In this document: positions 24,635-32,708 of the stretch, in pieces
Position numbering within the stretch: the stretch's first letter is position 1
How the letters are laid out: each line of letters opens with the position of its first letter
Source: Chitinophagaceae bacterium
GTDB taxonomy: Bacteria > Bacteroidota > Bacteroidia > Chitinophagales > Chitinophagaceae
Assembly (NCBI GenBank): GCA_016787135.1
Contig: JAEUVK010000048.1
Coordinates: forward strand, 1-34,163
Direction: 5' to 3'
DNA length: 34,163 bases
Translations under genes and position numbers: made by a program
The notes under the pieces: model-generated
Databases searched by the model: none
What the model saw: only the letters and a program-made list of their open reading frames with translations
Told to the model about the DNA's origin: nothing

Positions 24635-25681
24635 CTATAATGGTTCCTGCTGGCTCAGGCAATGAAAACTCCCTAACCCCCAGATGATTTCTGTGGAATC
24701 AATACCCACCACCTCCCGACCGGGAAAGCAATCCTGGATTATCCGCAATGCCTTGTCATCTTTATCACAACGATAAGTTGGTACGATGACCGATTTGTTG
24801 GCAATGTAAAAGTTAGCGTAAGATGCAGGCAGGCGCTGATCTTCCCATACTATCTCATCAGGCATCGGAAGCTCAACAATATTGAGTTGTTTGCCATTCA
24901 ACAAGCGCATTTGCTGCAACTGCTTCAGATTATGCTGCAGCAAAGAATAGTTCTCGTCATTCTTGTTTTCCTCTATCACGGTCAGCACGGTGTCTTCGTT
25001 CACAAAGCGGACCGTATCATCAATATGCCCATCTGTATCGTCTCCGATGATACCTTCATCTACCCAGAGTATTTGTTCAATTCCATAATAATTGATGAGG
25101 TATTCTTCAATCTGCTGCTGGTTCAGATGAGGGTTTCGGTTGGGGTTGAGCAAACAAGCTGTTGATGTCATCAGTGTCCCGGCCCCATTGAATTCAACCG
25201 AGCCGCCTTCCATTACAATGCCGGGATGATAGACAGGGATATTAAAGTGGTTGCCTATCAGAGCAGGGATCACATCATCCAGGTCATACGGAGGATACTT
25301 ATTCCCCCAGGCATTATAGCCCCAGTCAACAATTACTTTTTGTTGCTTTGCCTTTGAGTTTATCAAAAAGGCAGGACCATGGTCGCGGCACCAGGCATCA
25401 TTGGTGGGATGAAAAAAGAATTCGACCTTACCCGGATCAACATCTGCCTTTCGTAAATGATCAATGGCAAACTTCTTCATAGCTTCATTTGCCACATTGA
25501 TCCGAACCAATTCTCCTTTTGTCAATTCTTTTACAAATTGTGCATAGTGAGGGTAGATCGTATGGATCTTTCCCGGCCAACTTGCTTCTTTGTGTGGCCA
25601 GCTTAGCCAGGTAGCAACATGTGGGGCAAACTCAGCCGGGAAGTAGTAGCCAAGCTCTTTGGGGGTGGGGGCGTTGCTCAT
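24635..25681 (-). CDS. aguA: agmatine deiminase
   Basis: Hydrolyses agmatine to N-carbamoylputrescine and ammonia, in the cytoplasm. The 348 residues belong to the agmatine deiminase/peptidyl-arginine deiminase family (PF04371): WLSWPHKEASWPG near the start, NDAWCRDHGP, MEGGSVEFNG, the catalytic His in DTDGHIDD, and the nucleophile Cys341 in GSFHCLSQQ at the end. No signal peptide, so it is not the secreted deiminase of Porphyromonas. Its ATG overlaps the aguB stop codon by one base (TAATG), so the two genes are translated together and make the two steps from agmatine to putrescine. Confidence 0.95.
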   Translation of the reverse strand: MSNAPTPKELGYYFPAEFAPHVATWLSWPHKEASWPGKIHTIYPHYAQFVKELTKGELVRINVANEAMKKFAIDHLRKADVDPGKVEFFFHPTNDAWCRDHGPAFLINSKAKQQKVIVDWGYNAWGNKYPPYDLDDVIPALIGNHFNIPVYHPGIVMEGGSVEFNGAGTLMTSTACLLNPNRNPHLNQQQIEEYLINYYGIEQILWVDEGIIGDDTDGHIDDTVRFVNEDTVLTVIEENKNDENYSLLQHNLKQLQQMRLLNGKQLNIVELPMPDEIVWEDQRLPASYANFYIANKSVIVPTYRCDKDDKALRIIQDCFPGREVVGIDSTEIIWGLGSFHCLSQQEPL

Positions 25682-26556
25682 TATTCTTCGTCAATGAATC
25701 GTTTAGTGATGGGTTGATAGGAGTCAATTCTTCTGTCACGAAGGAAGGGCCAGTGGGTCCTGTAACTATCGGTCTTCTTTGTATCAATTTCTATAACGGC
25801 TATTTCTTCTTCTTCATGTGAAGCTTTATATAGCAAGCTGCCAAATGGATTGGAAACAAAGGAGCCTCCCCAGAATTTCATGGCGCCATTCTGTTCAAAA
25901 CCTACACGGTTCACGCTTACCACATGTAATCCGTTGGCAACGGCATGACTGCGCTGGATAGTTTGCCAGGCATTATATTGTTCCGTATTGGTGGCTTCAT
26001 CCTGCGAAGTGGCCCATCCGATAGCAGTGGGGTAGAATAAAATTTCTGCACCCATTAGTGAGGTGATCCTTGCTGCTTCAGGGTACCATTGATCCCAGCA
26101 GATCAGAACGCCAATGGAGGCGAATTTTGTTTTAAACACTTTGTAGCCGAGATCACCCGGGGTAAAATAAAATTTTTCATAATAAGCCGGATCGTCCGGG
26201 ATATGCATTTTCCGGTATTTACCAAGGTAGGTTCCATCAGCGTCTAATACTGCAGTAGTGTTGTGATAGATGCCTTCTGTCCTTTTTTCAAACAATGAAG
26301 CAATAATCACCACACCCAGTTCTTTGGCTGTTTTACTCAGCACTTCGGTAGAAGGGCCGGGTATGGATTCCGCCAGTTTGAAGTTTTCATAGTCTTCTAC
26401 ATCGCAGAAGTATAAAGAAGTAAAAAGTTCCTGCAGGCAAACGATCTGTGCTCCTTTGGCCGCAGCTTCTTTTGTTTTAGCGACCGCCTTTTTAAGATTC
26501 TCTTCTTTATTGGCAGAACAGCTCATCTGCACCAGTCCGACTTTTATTATAGGCAT
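25681..26556 (-). CDS. aguB: N-carbamoylputrescine amidase
   Basis: Hydrolyses N-carbamoylputrescine to putrescine, CO2 and ammonia. It is a 291-residue nitrilase-superfamily enzyme with catalytic Glu43 (LQELF), Lys116 (YRKMHIPDD) and Cys153 (LICWDQWYPE). ATG at 26556 is chosen. The only earlier start, a TTG at 26577, lies inside the -7 box at 26575-26582 and could not be in the transcript. First gene of the aguB-aguA pair. Arginine decarboxylase, which would make the agmatine, is not in the window. Confidence 0.95.
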   Translation of the reverse strand: MPIIKVGLVQMSCSANKEENLKKAVAKTKEAAAKGAQIVCLQELFTSLYFCDVEDYENFKLAESIPGPSTEVLSKTAKELGVVIIASLFEKRTEGIYHNTTAVLDADGTYLGKYRKMHIPDDPAYYEKFYFTPGDLGYKVFKTKFASIGVLICWDQWYPEAARITSLMGAEILFYPTAIGWATSQDEATNTEQYNAWQTIQRSHAVANGLHVVSVNRVGFEQNGAMKFWGGSFVSNPFGSLLYKASHEEEEIAVIEIDTKKTDSYRTHWPFLRDRRIDSYQPITKRFIDEE

Positions 26557-26574
26557 GGGTTGAAAATTGAAGTG

Positions 26575-26582
26575 CAAAAATA
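26575..26582 (-). promoter_or_regulatory. -7 box (TATTTTTG) for aguB-aguA
   Basis: An exact TAnnTTTG match on the minus strand, 19 bases before the ATG at 26556. It settles the aguB start. Confidence 0.55.
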
Positions 26583-26634
26583 AAGAAAGAACCCAGAGGT
26601 CTGAAGCATGAGGCCGGAAGAATTCGTAAAAAAG

Positions 26635-26657
26635 AAAGCCGCTATTTATAGCGGCTT
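26635..26657 (-). terminator. terminator of the desaturase gene
   Basis: AAAGCCGCTA and TAGCGGCTTT form a perfect 10-base-pair stem around TTTA. Read on the minus strand it is followed by TTTCTTTTTT, a classical rho-independent terminator, 67 bases after the desaturase stop. Confidence 0.88.
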
Positions 26658-26723
26658 TGAACGTTGTTATCGAATATCTTTTAATCAGCCCTTATATTTT
26701 ATTCCGGTGCCGGGCCGCAGTCC

Positions 26724-27791
26724 TCATTTTCTCCCCATTTGCCTCAGGAAGGAGACATGTGATGCAACAGCATAACGGACTTTTCTGTACTCGATGTAGT
26801 GAATGCCGTATTCTTCACATGCTTTTTTAATGATCTTGCTGATAGCAGGGTAGTGAACGTGAGATATTTTAGGAAAAAGGTGATGTTCAACCTGGAAATT
26901 CAACCCGCCGACCAGCCAGCTTACTAATTTATTTCTTGTAGCAAAATTAGCTGTGGTCTTTATCTGGTGAATAGCCCATTCATCTTCCATTTTTCCGGTT
27001 GCTTCGTTGGCAACAGGGAAATGAGTATGCTCTACGGTATGCGCCAGCTGGAAAACAATGCTGAGTACAAAACCTGCAACAAGGCCATGGATCAAAAAAC
27101 CAATCAACCAGGGCATGAACCCGATCGTATAGATAGGGAGAAACACAAATAAACCAAGGTGAACAAGTTTAAAAGACCAGAAAGAAACATGATCTGCAAG
27201 GCTCATTTTCTTAATAGGGATCTGGCCTATCCGTTTCAGGAAATATTTTTTATAATCTGTTACAAAAACCCACCAGAGATAGAGCAGGGAATAAGCTGCC
27301 CAGAAGTACCAATGCTGATAGCGGTGAACTTTATAACGTTTCTGTGTTTCGCAAAGACGTAAAAAAGGTTTGGCGTCAATATCGTCATCAATACCATCAA
27401 TGTTGGTATAAGCATGGTGAATGACATTGTGTTTGGTCTTCCACATGAAATTATTGGCGCCTAAAAAATTCACAGATAATGCAGCCAGTTCATTCACCCA
27501 TTTATAGCGGCTGAAACTGCCGTGAGCTCCGTCATGCATTACATTGAAGCCGATCGCTGCCGTTAAGCCTCCCAGGAGCACACATTCAATGATTGCCCAA
27601 ACCGGGCCGGGTGTAAAAAAGACAAGATGACTGTATATGAACAGGAAGCTAACAACAAGTATAATGGCTTTGAGAAACAAGCTGTAATTGCCGGTGGTCG
27701 ATTTGCCTACTTCTTTAAAATATTCGCTGATTCTTTTCTTCAATTCAGCATGAAAGGAGTGAGGAACATTGGCAAACTTAGGAATTGTCAT
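26724..27791 (-). CDS. membrane fatty acid desaturase (front-end type histidine boxes)
   Basis: A 355-residue di-iron membrane desaturase. The three histidine boxes are HDGAH (86-90), HNVIHH (121-126) and QVEHH (300-304). The Gln in the third box is the mark of the front-end (delta-5/6, linoleoyl-CoA-like) group. Four or more hydrophobic segments flank the boxes. It has no cytochrome b5 domain, so electrons must come from a separate carrier. Position specificity is not predictable. It is a single-gene unit with its own -7 box and terminator; a role in adjusting membrane lipids, for example to cold, is inferred. Confidence 0.92.
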   Translation of the reverse strand: MTIPKFANVPHSFHAELKKRISEYFKEVGKSTTGNYSLFLKAIILVVSFLFIYSHLVFFTPGPVWAIIECVLLGGLTAAIGFNVMHDGAHGSFSRYKWVNELAALSVNFLGANNFMWKTKHNVIHHAYTNIDGIDDDIDAKPFLRLCETQKRYKVHRYQHWYFWAAYSLLYLWWVFVTDYKKYFLKRIGQIPIKKMSLADHVSFWSFKLVHLGLFVFLPIYTIGFMPWLIGFLIHGLVAGFVLSIVFQLAHTVEHTHFPVANEATGKMEDEWAIHQIKTTANFATRNKLVSWLVGGLNFQVEHHLFPKISHVHYPAISKIIKKACEEYGIHYIEYRKVRYAVASHVSFLRQMGRK

Positions 27792-27822
27792 TAATTAAGA
27801 TTGTGAGGATTAGTATTAACGG

Positions 27823-27830
27823 CAAAAGTA
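27823..27830 (-). promoter_or_regulatory. -7 box (TACTTTTG) for the desaturase gene
   Basis: An exact TAnnTTTG match on the minus strand, 32 bases before the ATG at 27791. A TTTTG lies upstream but only 14 bases away, shorter than usual. Confidence 0.5.
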
Positions 27831-27898
27831 AACCTTATGACTGACAAAACCACCCTGTCCGATGTTAAATAAGCAAATAAACTTACCGACAATCCCAT

Positions 27899-27922
27899 AG
27901 CAACCGGATAATAGGCAACTTG
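27899..27922 (+). repeat. repeat copy downstream of bshB1 (inverted partner of 28677-28699)
   Basis: Begins AGCAACCGG and ends GGCAACTTG. It matches the minus strand of 28677-28699 at about 20 of 24 aligned positions with one gap, so the two copies face each other across bshB1. Confidence 0.4.
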
Positions 27923-27933
27923 TTAGACTTTTT

Positions 27934-28671
27934 TTAAGTTTCAACCTGTATTAGTGCATCAAGATTCTTGATGCCGATCTTTTTTTCACAGACAAAGCCT
28001 TCCGCATATTTTACTCCTATTCTTTTACCAAGCATTCTTGCCCTTGCCCTGACACTATCAAGAAAATCAGGTGTGGAAATGTAGGTAGGGGGCTCATCAG
28101 GGTCACTTTCGGCAGTATAGAATTGTGTGGAATAAGCTTCAATTGCCTTCATTCTTTGTTCAAATACGTCACTGATATCGATCAGCAGGTCTGGTTCATG
28201 ATACCAATCCTGCATATACTGAAGAAAATATTTGGGTCTCCACTTTTGCTGCGGGGCGCCCTTTTCATCTTTTGTTTCAATTTTTACAAGGCCGGATAAA
28301 AAACAGGCATCGCTTATAAGATGGCCGGCACGGCCATGATCCGGATGACGGTCATGCAGGATATTACCAATTACTATTTCTGGCTGGTATTTACGGATGG
28401 TCTGTATAAGCTTTAACTGGTGTTCCTCATCATTTCGAAAAAAGCCATCTCTCATTTTGAGATTTTCCCTGACAGCAACACCCATGATCATAGCGGCCCT
28501 CGCTGATTCCTGGTATCTGGATTCAATAGTTCCTCTCGTGCCTAACTCACCTTGTGTCAGGTCAACGACCCCGGCTTTTTTCCCGCTTTTTATTTCATTG
28601 ATCAGTGTGCCGGAACAGCCGAGTTCTACATCATCAGGATGAACGCCAATGGCAAGGATATCTAGTTTCAT
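27934..28671 (-). CDS. bshB1: bacillithiol biosynthesis deacetylase BshB1
   Basis: A zinc LmbE-family deacetylase that removes the acetyl group from GlcNAc-malate, the second step of bacillithiol synthesis. The 245 residues start MKLDILAIGVHPDDVELGC with the zinc and catalytic motif HPDD (11-14), continue with LTQGELGTRGT, and have the third zinc ligand in RHPDHGRAGH (about 109-117). Length and the C-terminal FYTAESD...YISTP region fit BshB1 rather than the mycothiol enzymes. ATG at 28671 is chosen over upstream codons that run into repeat DNA (28677-28699). bshA and bshC are not in the window, which is common as the genes are scattered in Bacteroidota. Confidence 0.93.
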   Translation of the reverse strand: MKLDILAIGVHPDDVELGCSGTLINEIKSGKKAGVVDLTQGELGTRGTIESRYQESARAAMIMGVAVRENLKMRDGFFRNDEEHQLKLIQTIRKYQPEIVIGNILHDRHPDHGRAGHLISDACFLSGLVKIETKDEKGAPQQKWRPKYFLQYMQDWYHEPDLLIDISDVFEQRMKAIEAYSTQFYTAESDPDEPPTYISTPDFLDSVRARARMLGKRIGVKYAEGFVCEKKIGIKNLDALIQVET

Positions 28672-28676
28672 ATTTG

Positions 28677-28699
28677 CAGGTTGCCGGTTACCGGTTGCT
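28677..28699 (-). repeat. heptamer-type repeat just upstream of bshB1
   Basis: On the plus strand the bases fall into three 7-base units, GGTTGCC, GGTTACC and GGTTGCT (28679-28699). It begins six bases before the bshB1 ATG, in the leader. An inverted, imperfect copy lies beyond the other end of the gene at 27899-27922. Confidence 0.5.
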
Positions 28700-28785
28700 G
28701 TTAGGCATCGCAGTAACCAATACAGTATTATGTTTTTGGGCAATAAAGATATAGAATTGAAAAGTTGAAATGAAAGAGCCGGAAA

Positions 28786-29490
28786 CTATTTCCTGTAAGG
28801 ATTCCCGTACCACATCCCATCGATCTCTTTTACAAAGTTCTCGATCTGGCGATCGGTTTTGTCACTGAGGTCCCATTTCTGTTTGAGGCTGCTACCGAAG
28901 AAAAAGGCTACAGTCTGGTACATGCGGGCATTCAGGCCCCCTTTGTATTCCTTTATTATTTCATAACAATTATTACCTGTCTGACGGTTGATGAGCTTCA
29001 TCAATATCTTACCCTGGTAAACCGATAAATTAGAAAGAGGTTCTGTAAATTGCTTCCTGAGTTCTTTCTCTCTTGATTTGATATGTTCTTTGCGCTCCTT
29101 TTTGGAGAGCCCGGCTACTTTTTCATTTATATCATTGATAGTTCCCCCGGCTGTTCTGGCATATGGATAAGTGACATAAACGGCATTTCGCAACCTTGTC
29201 CATTCCTCCCGGTATTTTTCCAGCTTTTTCCCTGAAAGTCTGGATACCCAAACCATCTGTTCTTCTTTATAAGGCATCATTTCCCTTCCATACCAAATGG
29301 CGCCGACCATAATGGTATCATTTGGTCCCCATTTTTTTGATCGCTCCTCAAAAGAAGGCATAGGGGGAATAGTATCTGTATCGGCTTGAGCGGGATGGAT
29401 CGGCTCCTGCGCCCGGACCTGTGTAGCCAAAAGCAAAGCGACTACACAGGTGGCTTTAGTTAACAGGTGGTATGGGAACGAACGGATCAT
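28786..29490 (-). CDS. exported DUF4294 family protein
   Basis: A 234-residue protein with a signal peptide (ATCVVALLLATQVRA) followed by Gln, so cut RA|QEP. The mature part matches the DUF4294 family of Bacteroidota: WTRLRNAVYVTYPYA, then a charged helical stretch GLSKKERKEHIKSREKELRKQF, then YQGKILMKLINRQTGNNCYEIIKEYKGGLNA and YQTVAFFFGSSLKQKW. Function unknown. ATG at 29490 is chosen; the earlier GTG at 29505 lies within the -7 box. It lies between ccmF and bshB1, separated from both by gaps, so no operon link is clear. Confidence 0.82.
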   Translation of the reverse strand: MIRSFPYHLLTKATCVVALLLATQVRAQEPIHPAQADTDTIPPMPSFEERSKKWGPNDTIMVGAIWYGREMMPYKEEQMVWVSRLSGKKLEKYREEWTRLRNAVYVTYPYARTAGGTINDINEKVAGLSKKERKEHIKSREKELRKQFTEPLSNLSVYQGKILMKLINRQTGNNCYEIIKEYKGGLNARMYQTVAFFFGSSLKQKWDLSDKTDRQIENFVKEIDGMWYGNPYRK

Positions 29491-29504
29491 CAACGGGCAT
29501 CTCA

Positions 29505-29512
29505 CAAAGCTA
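29505..29512 (-). promoter_or_regulatory. -7 box (TAGCTTTG) for the DUF4294 gene
   Basis: An exact TAnnTTTG match on the minus strand, 15 bases before the ATG at 29490. Confidence 0.5.
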
Positions 29513-29567
29513 ATTTAATACAAATGACATATAAAATGGTAAAGACGCTGTTTGGGAATTGTAAAAT

Positions 29568-32015
29568 TTATTCTTTGCTACTGCGGTTCAATTGAATACG
29601 CCTTATCATACTGATAAAAATACCGATGGCTGTTATGATAATGCCGGCCCACAGAATATTGATGAAAGGAAACTTGTAAGCTTTAAGGGTAACATATTCC
29701 AGCACTGTACCTGACTCTTTGATCCCGATATTGGCAATTCCTGCCTCTGCATTGTTCACCTGTAAGATGATACTTTCAGACATCACTGTATCCGGCTGTG
29801 AGAAACGGGCGTCTTGTTTTTCGATGAGTAAGGGTTCTGCGGTATAAGAAGTGTTATTGAAAGAGTGAATTTTAAGTGTTGCCACAGTGGCCTTATCCCC
29901 CGGTTTGAATCCTTCAAAAGGAATATTGTCCTTTGATACCAGTTTCTCAAGGATAACATAGCCCCGTGAGTAAAACAGGCTATCCCCTTCTTTCATGGGT
30001 TTATTTCTGAACGTAGCTGTGTCTTTATTCTTTTCAGGATTAGGTAAAGCCGATATATAGGTGAACACATCATGGTCGAAATAATGCCTTGAGTCGGGAT
30101 TGGCCATCAGCCCTTCATTGCCCTTATAGTTCACAAATGCGTTGGGCCATAGCGTGAATTCCTCACTGTCAGTGCGACTTTTGAAATGGACCTTATAATA
30201 CCATTGCTGCTTTTTAGGATGGGCAGAATCTTTCAGGTAGGTCACATCAAACTTGCCCATTTTCATGGGCACGCCTTTTACCAGTGTCAGGTTCTCCCCG
30301 GGCTTCTGGTCGCTACCCGGGCCGAAATCAATGGCGATACCGCTGGTGTTATGAGAAAGTATCTCCTTTTTAGATGATGAAAGAAGGATGCCTAATAATA
30401 CCAATCCAAAGCCAACGTGTGCTATCGAGCCACCAGACAGGTTCAGTTTACCTTTTAACCCAAGCCATATGTACGCAGCATTGGCGATAACGGCATAAAT
30501 GCTACACGCTGTAGCCAGCCAGATCGCACCAAGAAACATGGGGCCGTGCTTCTGATAATTGATATGGCCAAAGCCTACCACCAATGAAGCAGCAACAACG
30601 GAAATAATAGCTGGCCAAAGCATTTTTTCCCGGAAGAAACCACGGGATGTTTCCTTGTATTTCAGGTATTGCGAAAAACCAGTAAGTACCGCCACAATGA
30701 TCGCCACGAAAACCTGGATCTGGTTATAAGAGAACTCCATATCTTCTGGCGGAGCTACTTTGATAAAAGCCGGTAAAGATGTTTTGCCAATGATCAATAG
30801 GGCAGAAAGAAAGAAAACCAGCGCACCGATGAACATCCAGAATTCTCTTGACGATGTATTCTCTTCTTTCCGGATAGCAGGTATTGCTTTATAGCGTTTG
30901 ATAAAAAGGACAAAAGCCGGTAGAGTGAAAATGAGGAGAAATGCCGTTAATTGAAAATTCATGCCGAGATCAGTAAAAGCATGAACAGAAGTTTCTCCCA
31001 GTATTCCGCTGCGTGTAAGGAATGTTGAATAAAGAACAAAAATGAAACTAAGAATAAGAAAAAGATAAGTAGATCGTAATGAGTGACCACTATGTTTATA
31101 GATCAATAGGGTATGTACCCCGGAAACTAGTATCAGCCAGGGCACCAATGATGCGTTTTCAACGGGATCCCAGGCCCAATAGCCGCCAAATGTCAGCGAT
31201 TCATAAGCCCACGCAGCCCCCATCATGATACCTACACCTAAGATAGCTGTTGCAAATAATGACCAGGGTAATGCGGGTTTGGTCCATTCCCCGAATTTTT
31301 TTGTCCATAAACCTGCTATGGCAAAAGCAAAAGGAACAATGGTGGCCGCAAATCCTAAGAACAATACGGGTGGATGTATCACCATCCAGTAATTTTGCAG
31401 CAAGGGGTTCAGGTCGTTGCCATCTTTTATGGACAGCATATAGTCCTGCTTCAATGGCTGGTTCACATCGAAATTCATGTGAAGGGCAGGAGCGCCATCC
31501 AGTACACCGGAATCCCTTAACAGGATAAATGGATTAGAGCCCATTTTCCAGTTGAAAATATAAATACCGGCGATCATCGTAGCGAGACAGAACTGTGCAA
31601 AACTGACCACGGTCATTACCGGGGCTTCCCATGTCTTAGCGGTTTTGATCAGGACGAGGCCAAGAATACAATGCCAGATGCTCCACAGCAAAAAACTTCC
31701 TTCCTGGCCTTCCCAGAAGCAGGAGAGCATGTATTTGAATTCAAGGGAAAGGCTGCTGTGCTGCCAGGCATATTTGTATTCAAAAAGATGATTGTAGATA
31801 ATGTAAAACAGGATACTGAAGATGGCAAAGACCGATACCGCTTCTGTTATGAATGCATAACGGGCTAGTTTTTTCCAATAGCCTTTGTCAGCATCAAATT
31901 CAGATTGTGTGGCTTTGAAATAAGCGAATGTTGCCACTAAAGAAGCAACCAGTGAGAGTATGATAAAAAACTGGCCCAATTGACCGGGCAGGAGATGCTC
32001 GCCATAGTAATCCAT
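29568..32015 (-). CDS. ccmF: cytochrome c biogenesis heme lyase CcmF/CcsA
   Basis: An 815-residue inner-membrane protein that joins heme to apocytochrome c. It has about 14 hydrophobic segments. The heme-handling WWD motif is GGYWAWDPVENASLVPW (residues 278-293), flanked by conserved histidines in HPPVLF (214) and VSGVHTLL (301). Residues about 560-780 form a large periplasmic domain, and the final helix is followed by a short basic tail. Length and motif fit CcmF. ccmE lies 12 bases upstream, so they form an operon. CcmA, B, C, D and H genes are not in the window. Confidence 0.93.
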   Translation of the reverse strand: MDYYGEHLLPGQLGQFFIILSLVASLVATFAYFKATQSEFDADKGYWKKLARYAFITEAVSVFAIFSILFYIIYNHLFEYKYAWQHSSLSLEFKYMLSCFWEGQEGSFLLWSIWHCILGLVLIKTAKTWEAPVMTVVSFAQFCLATMIAGIYIFNWKMGSNPFILLRDSGVLDGAPALHMNFDVNQPLKQDYMLSIKDGNDLNPLLQNYWMVIHPPVLFLGFAATIVPFAFAIAGLWTKKFGEWTKPALPWSLFATAILGVGIMMGAAWAYESLTFGGYWAWDPVENASLVPWLILVSGVHTLLIYKHSGHSLRSTYLFLILSFIFVLYSTFLTRSGILGETSVHAFTDLGMNFQLTAFLLIFTLPAFVLFIKRYKAIPAIRKEENTSSREFWMFIGALVFFLSALLIIGKTSLPAFIKVAPPEDMEFSYNQIQVFVAIIVAVLTGFSQYLKYKETSRGFFREKMLWPAIISVVAASLVVGFGHINYQKHGPMFLGAIWLATACSIYAVIANAAYIWLGLKGKLNLSGGSIAHVGFGLVLLGILLSSSKKEILSHNTSGIAIDFGPGSDQKPGENLTLVKGVPMKMGKFDVTYLKDSAHPKKQQWYYKVHFKSRTDSEEFTLWPNAFVNYKGNEGLMANPDSRHYFDHDVFTYISALPNPEKNKDTATFRNKPMKEGDSLFYSRGYVILEKLVSKDNIPFEGFKPGDKATVATLKIHSFNNTSYTAEPLLIEKQDARFSQPDTVMSESIILQVNNAEAGIANIGIKESGTVLEYVTLKAYKFPFINILWAGIIITAIGIFISMIRRIQLNRSSKE

Positions 32016-32027
32016 TACGGGTAATGT

Positions 32028-32468
32028 TTATTTTGTTTCTGTATTGGCGGAACCGGTGGCCGCATTATGTTGTGCATTCTTTTGGGCAGCCTTCATGTCA
32101 TCTTTATATTTTGACGGACATTTGGTCTGGATACTGCTGCAGTCAAAATACCCCTCAGCAGTGTATTTGCCTTTTAATACCAGCCTTTCGCTGATCTCGA
32201 AATTTTCAGGTTTTGGATTGTGATAAACAACCTTTACAGACTTGCCTAATGTATCAACTGCAGTAAAACTGAGGTAATTAGGGTTTTTCAACGCATCATA
32301 TTCCATAGGTTGCGCCTTATCCCAACGGGCCATCAGGTGTACGAACTTACCGGGTTTTTCCATGGCAGTCTGAACTGTATCGTAGGTGGTAGTTGTTTGT
32401 AAAAAGCTGATCAGTACAGCAATCGCTCCGGCTATCAATACAAGCAGGATAATGTGGATCTTTTTCAT
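32028..32468 (-). CDS. ccmE: cytochrome c maturation heme chaperone CcmE, CXXXY type
   Basis: Carries heme in the periplasm to CcmF. The 146 residues start with a membrane anchor (IHIILLVLIAGAIAVLISFL) and continue as an OB-fold (VHLMARWD, VKVVYHNPKPENFEISERLVLKGKY). Where E. coli has the heme-binding HXXXY, this protein has Cys117-Pro-Ser-Lys-Tyr121, the CXXXY variant known in archaea and some bacteria such as Desulfovibrio. A second Cys110 is nearby. ATG at 32468 is chosen; the frame further upstream enters the promoter region. First gene of the ccmE-ccmF operon. Confidence 0.88.
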   Translation of the reverse strand: MKKIHIILLVLIAGAIAVLISFLQTTTTYDTVQTAMEKPGKFVHLMARWDKAQPMEYDALKNPNYLSFTAVDTLGKSVKVVYHNPKPENFEISERLVLKGKYTAEGYFDCSSIQTKCPSKYKDDMKAAQKNAQHNAATGSANTETK

Positions 32469-32514
32469 TTTTATACGCTTATTATGGTGATAATAAAAGC
32501 CGGGCAAAGTTAGG

Positions 32515-32522
32515 TCAAAAAA
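32515..32522 (-). promoter_or_regulatory. -7 box (TAACTTTG) for ccmE-ccmF
   Basis: An exact TAnnTTTG match on the minus strand, about 47 bases before the ATG at 32468. It suggests ccmE is the first gene of its transcript. Confidence 0.5.
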
Positions 32523-32674
32523 CTGTCAGGCCACTGGTTTTTATCAGTAACAAGTATGATATTGATTAGTTCAAAAACAATGAGTTGTTCCTTTTTCTCG
32601 TTCCGGTCTGATGATAGCCATTATCTGTAATAGTTGCAATTGTATTACATTATTACCTAACAGGTGTTTGCCCT

Positions 32675-32682
32675 TATCTTTG
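32675..32682 (+). promoter_or_regulatory. -7 box (TATCTTTG) for the acyl-CoA dehydrogenase gene
   Basis: An exact TAnnTTTG match, 26 bases before the ATG at 32709. No TTG at the usual -33 distance is evident. Confidence 0.5.
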
Positions 32683-32708
32683 CCGCATACCTAAATGTTT
32701 AATGCTAT

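Noticed and set aside
28672..28743. Longer start for bshB1 at 28743
   Set aside because: The extra 24 residues are encoded partly by heptamer repeat DNA and precede a family-typical MKLDILAIGVHPDD start.
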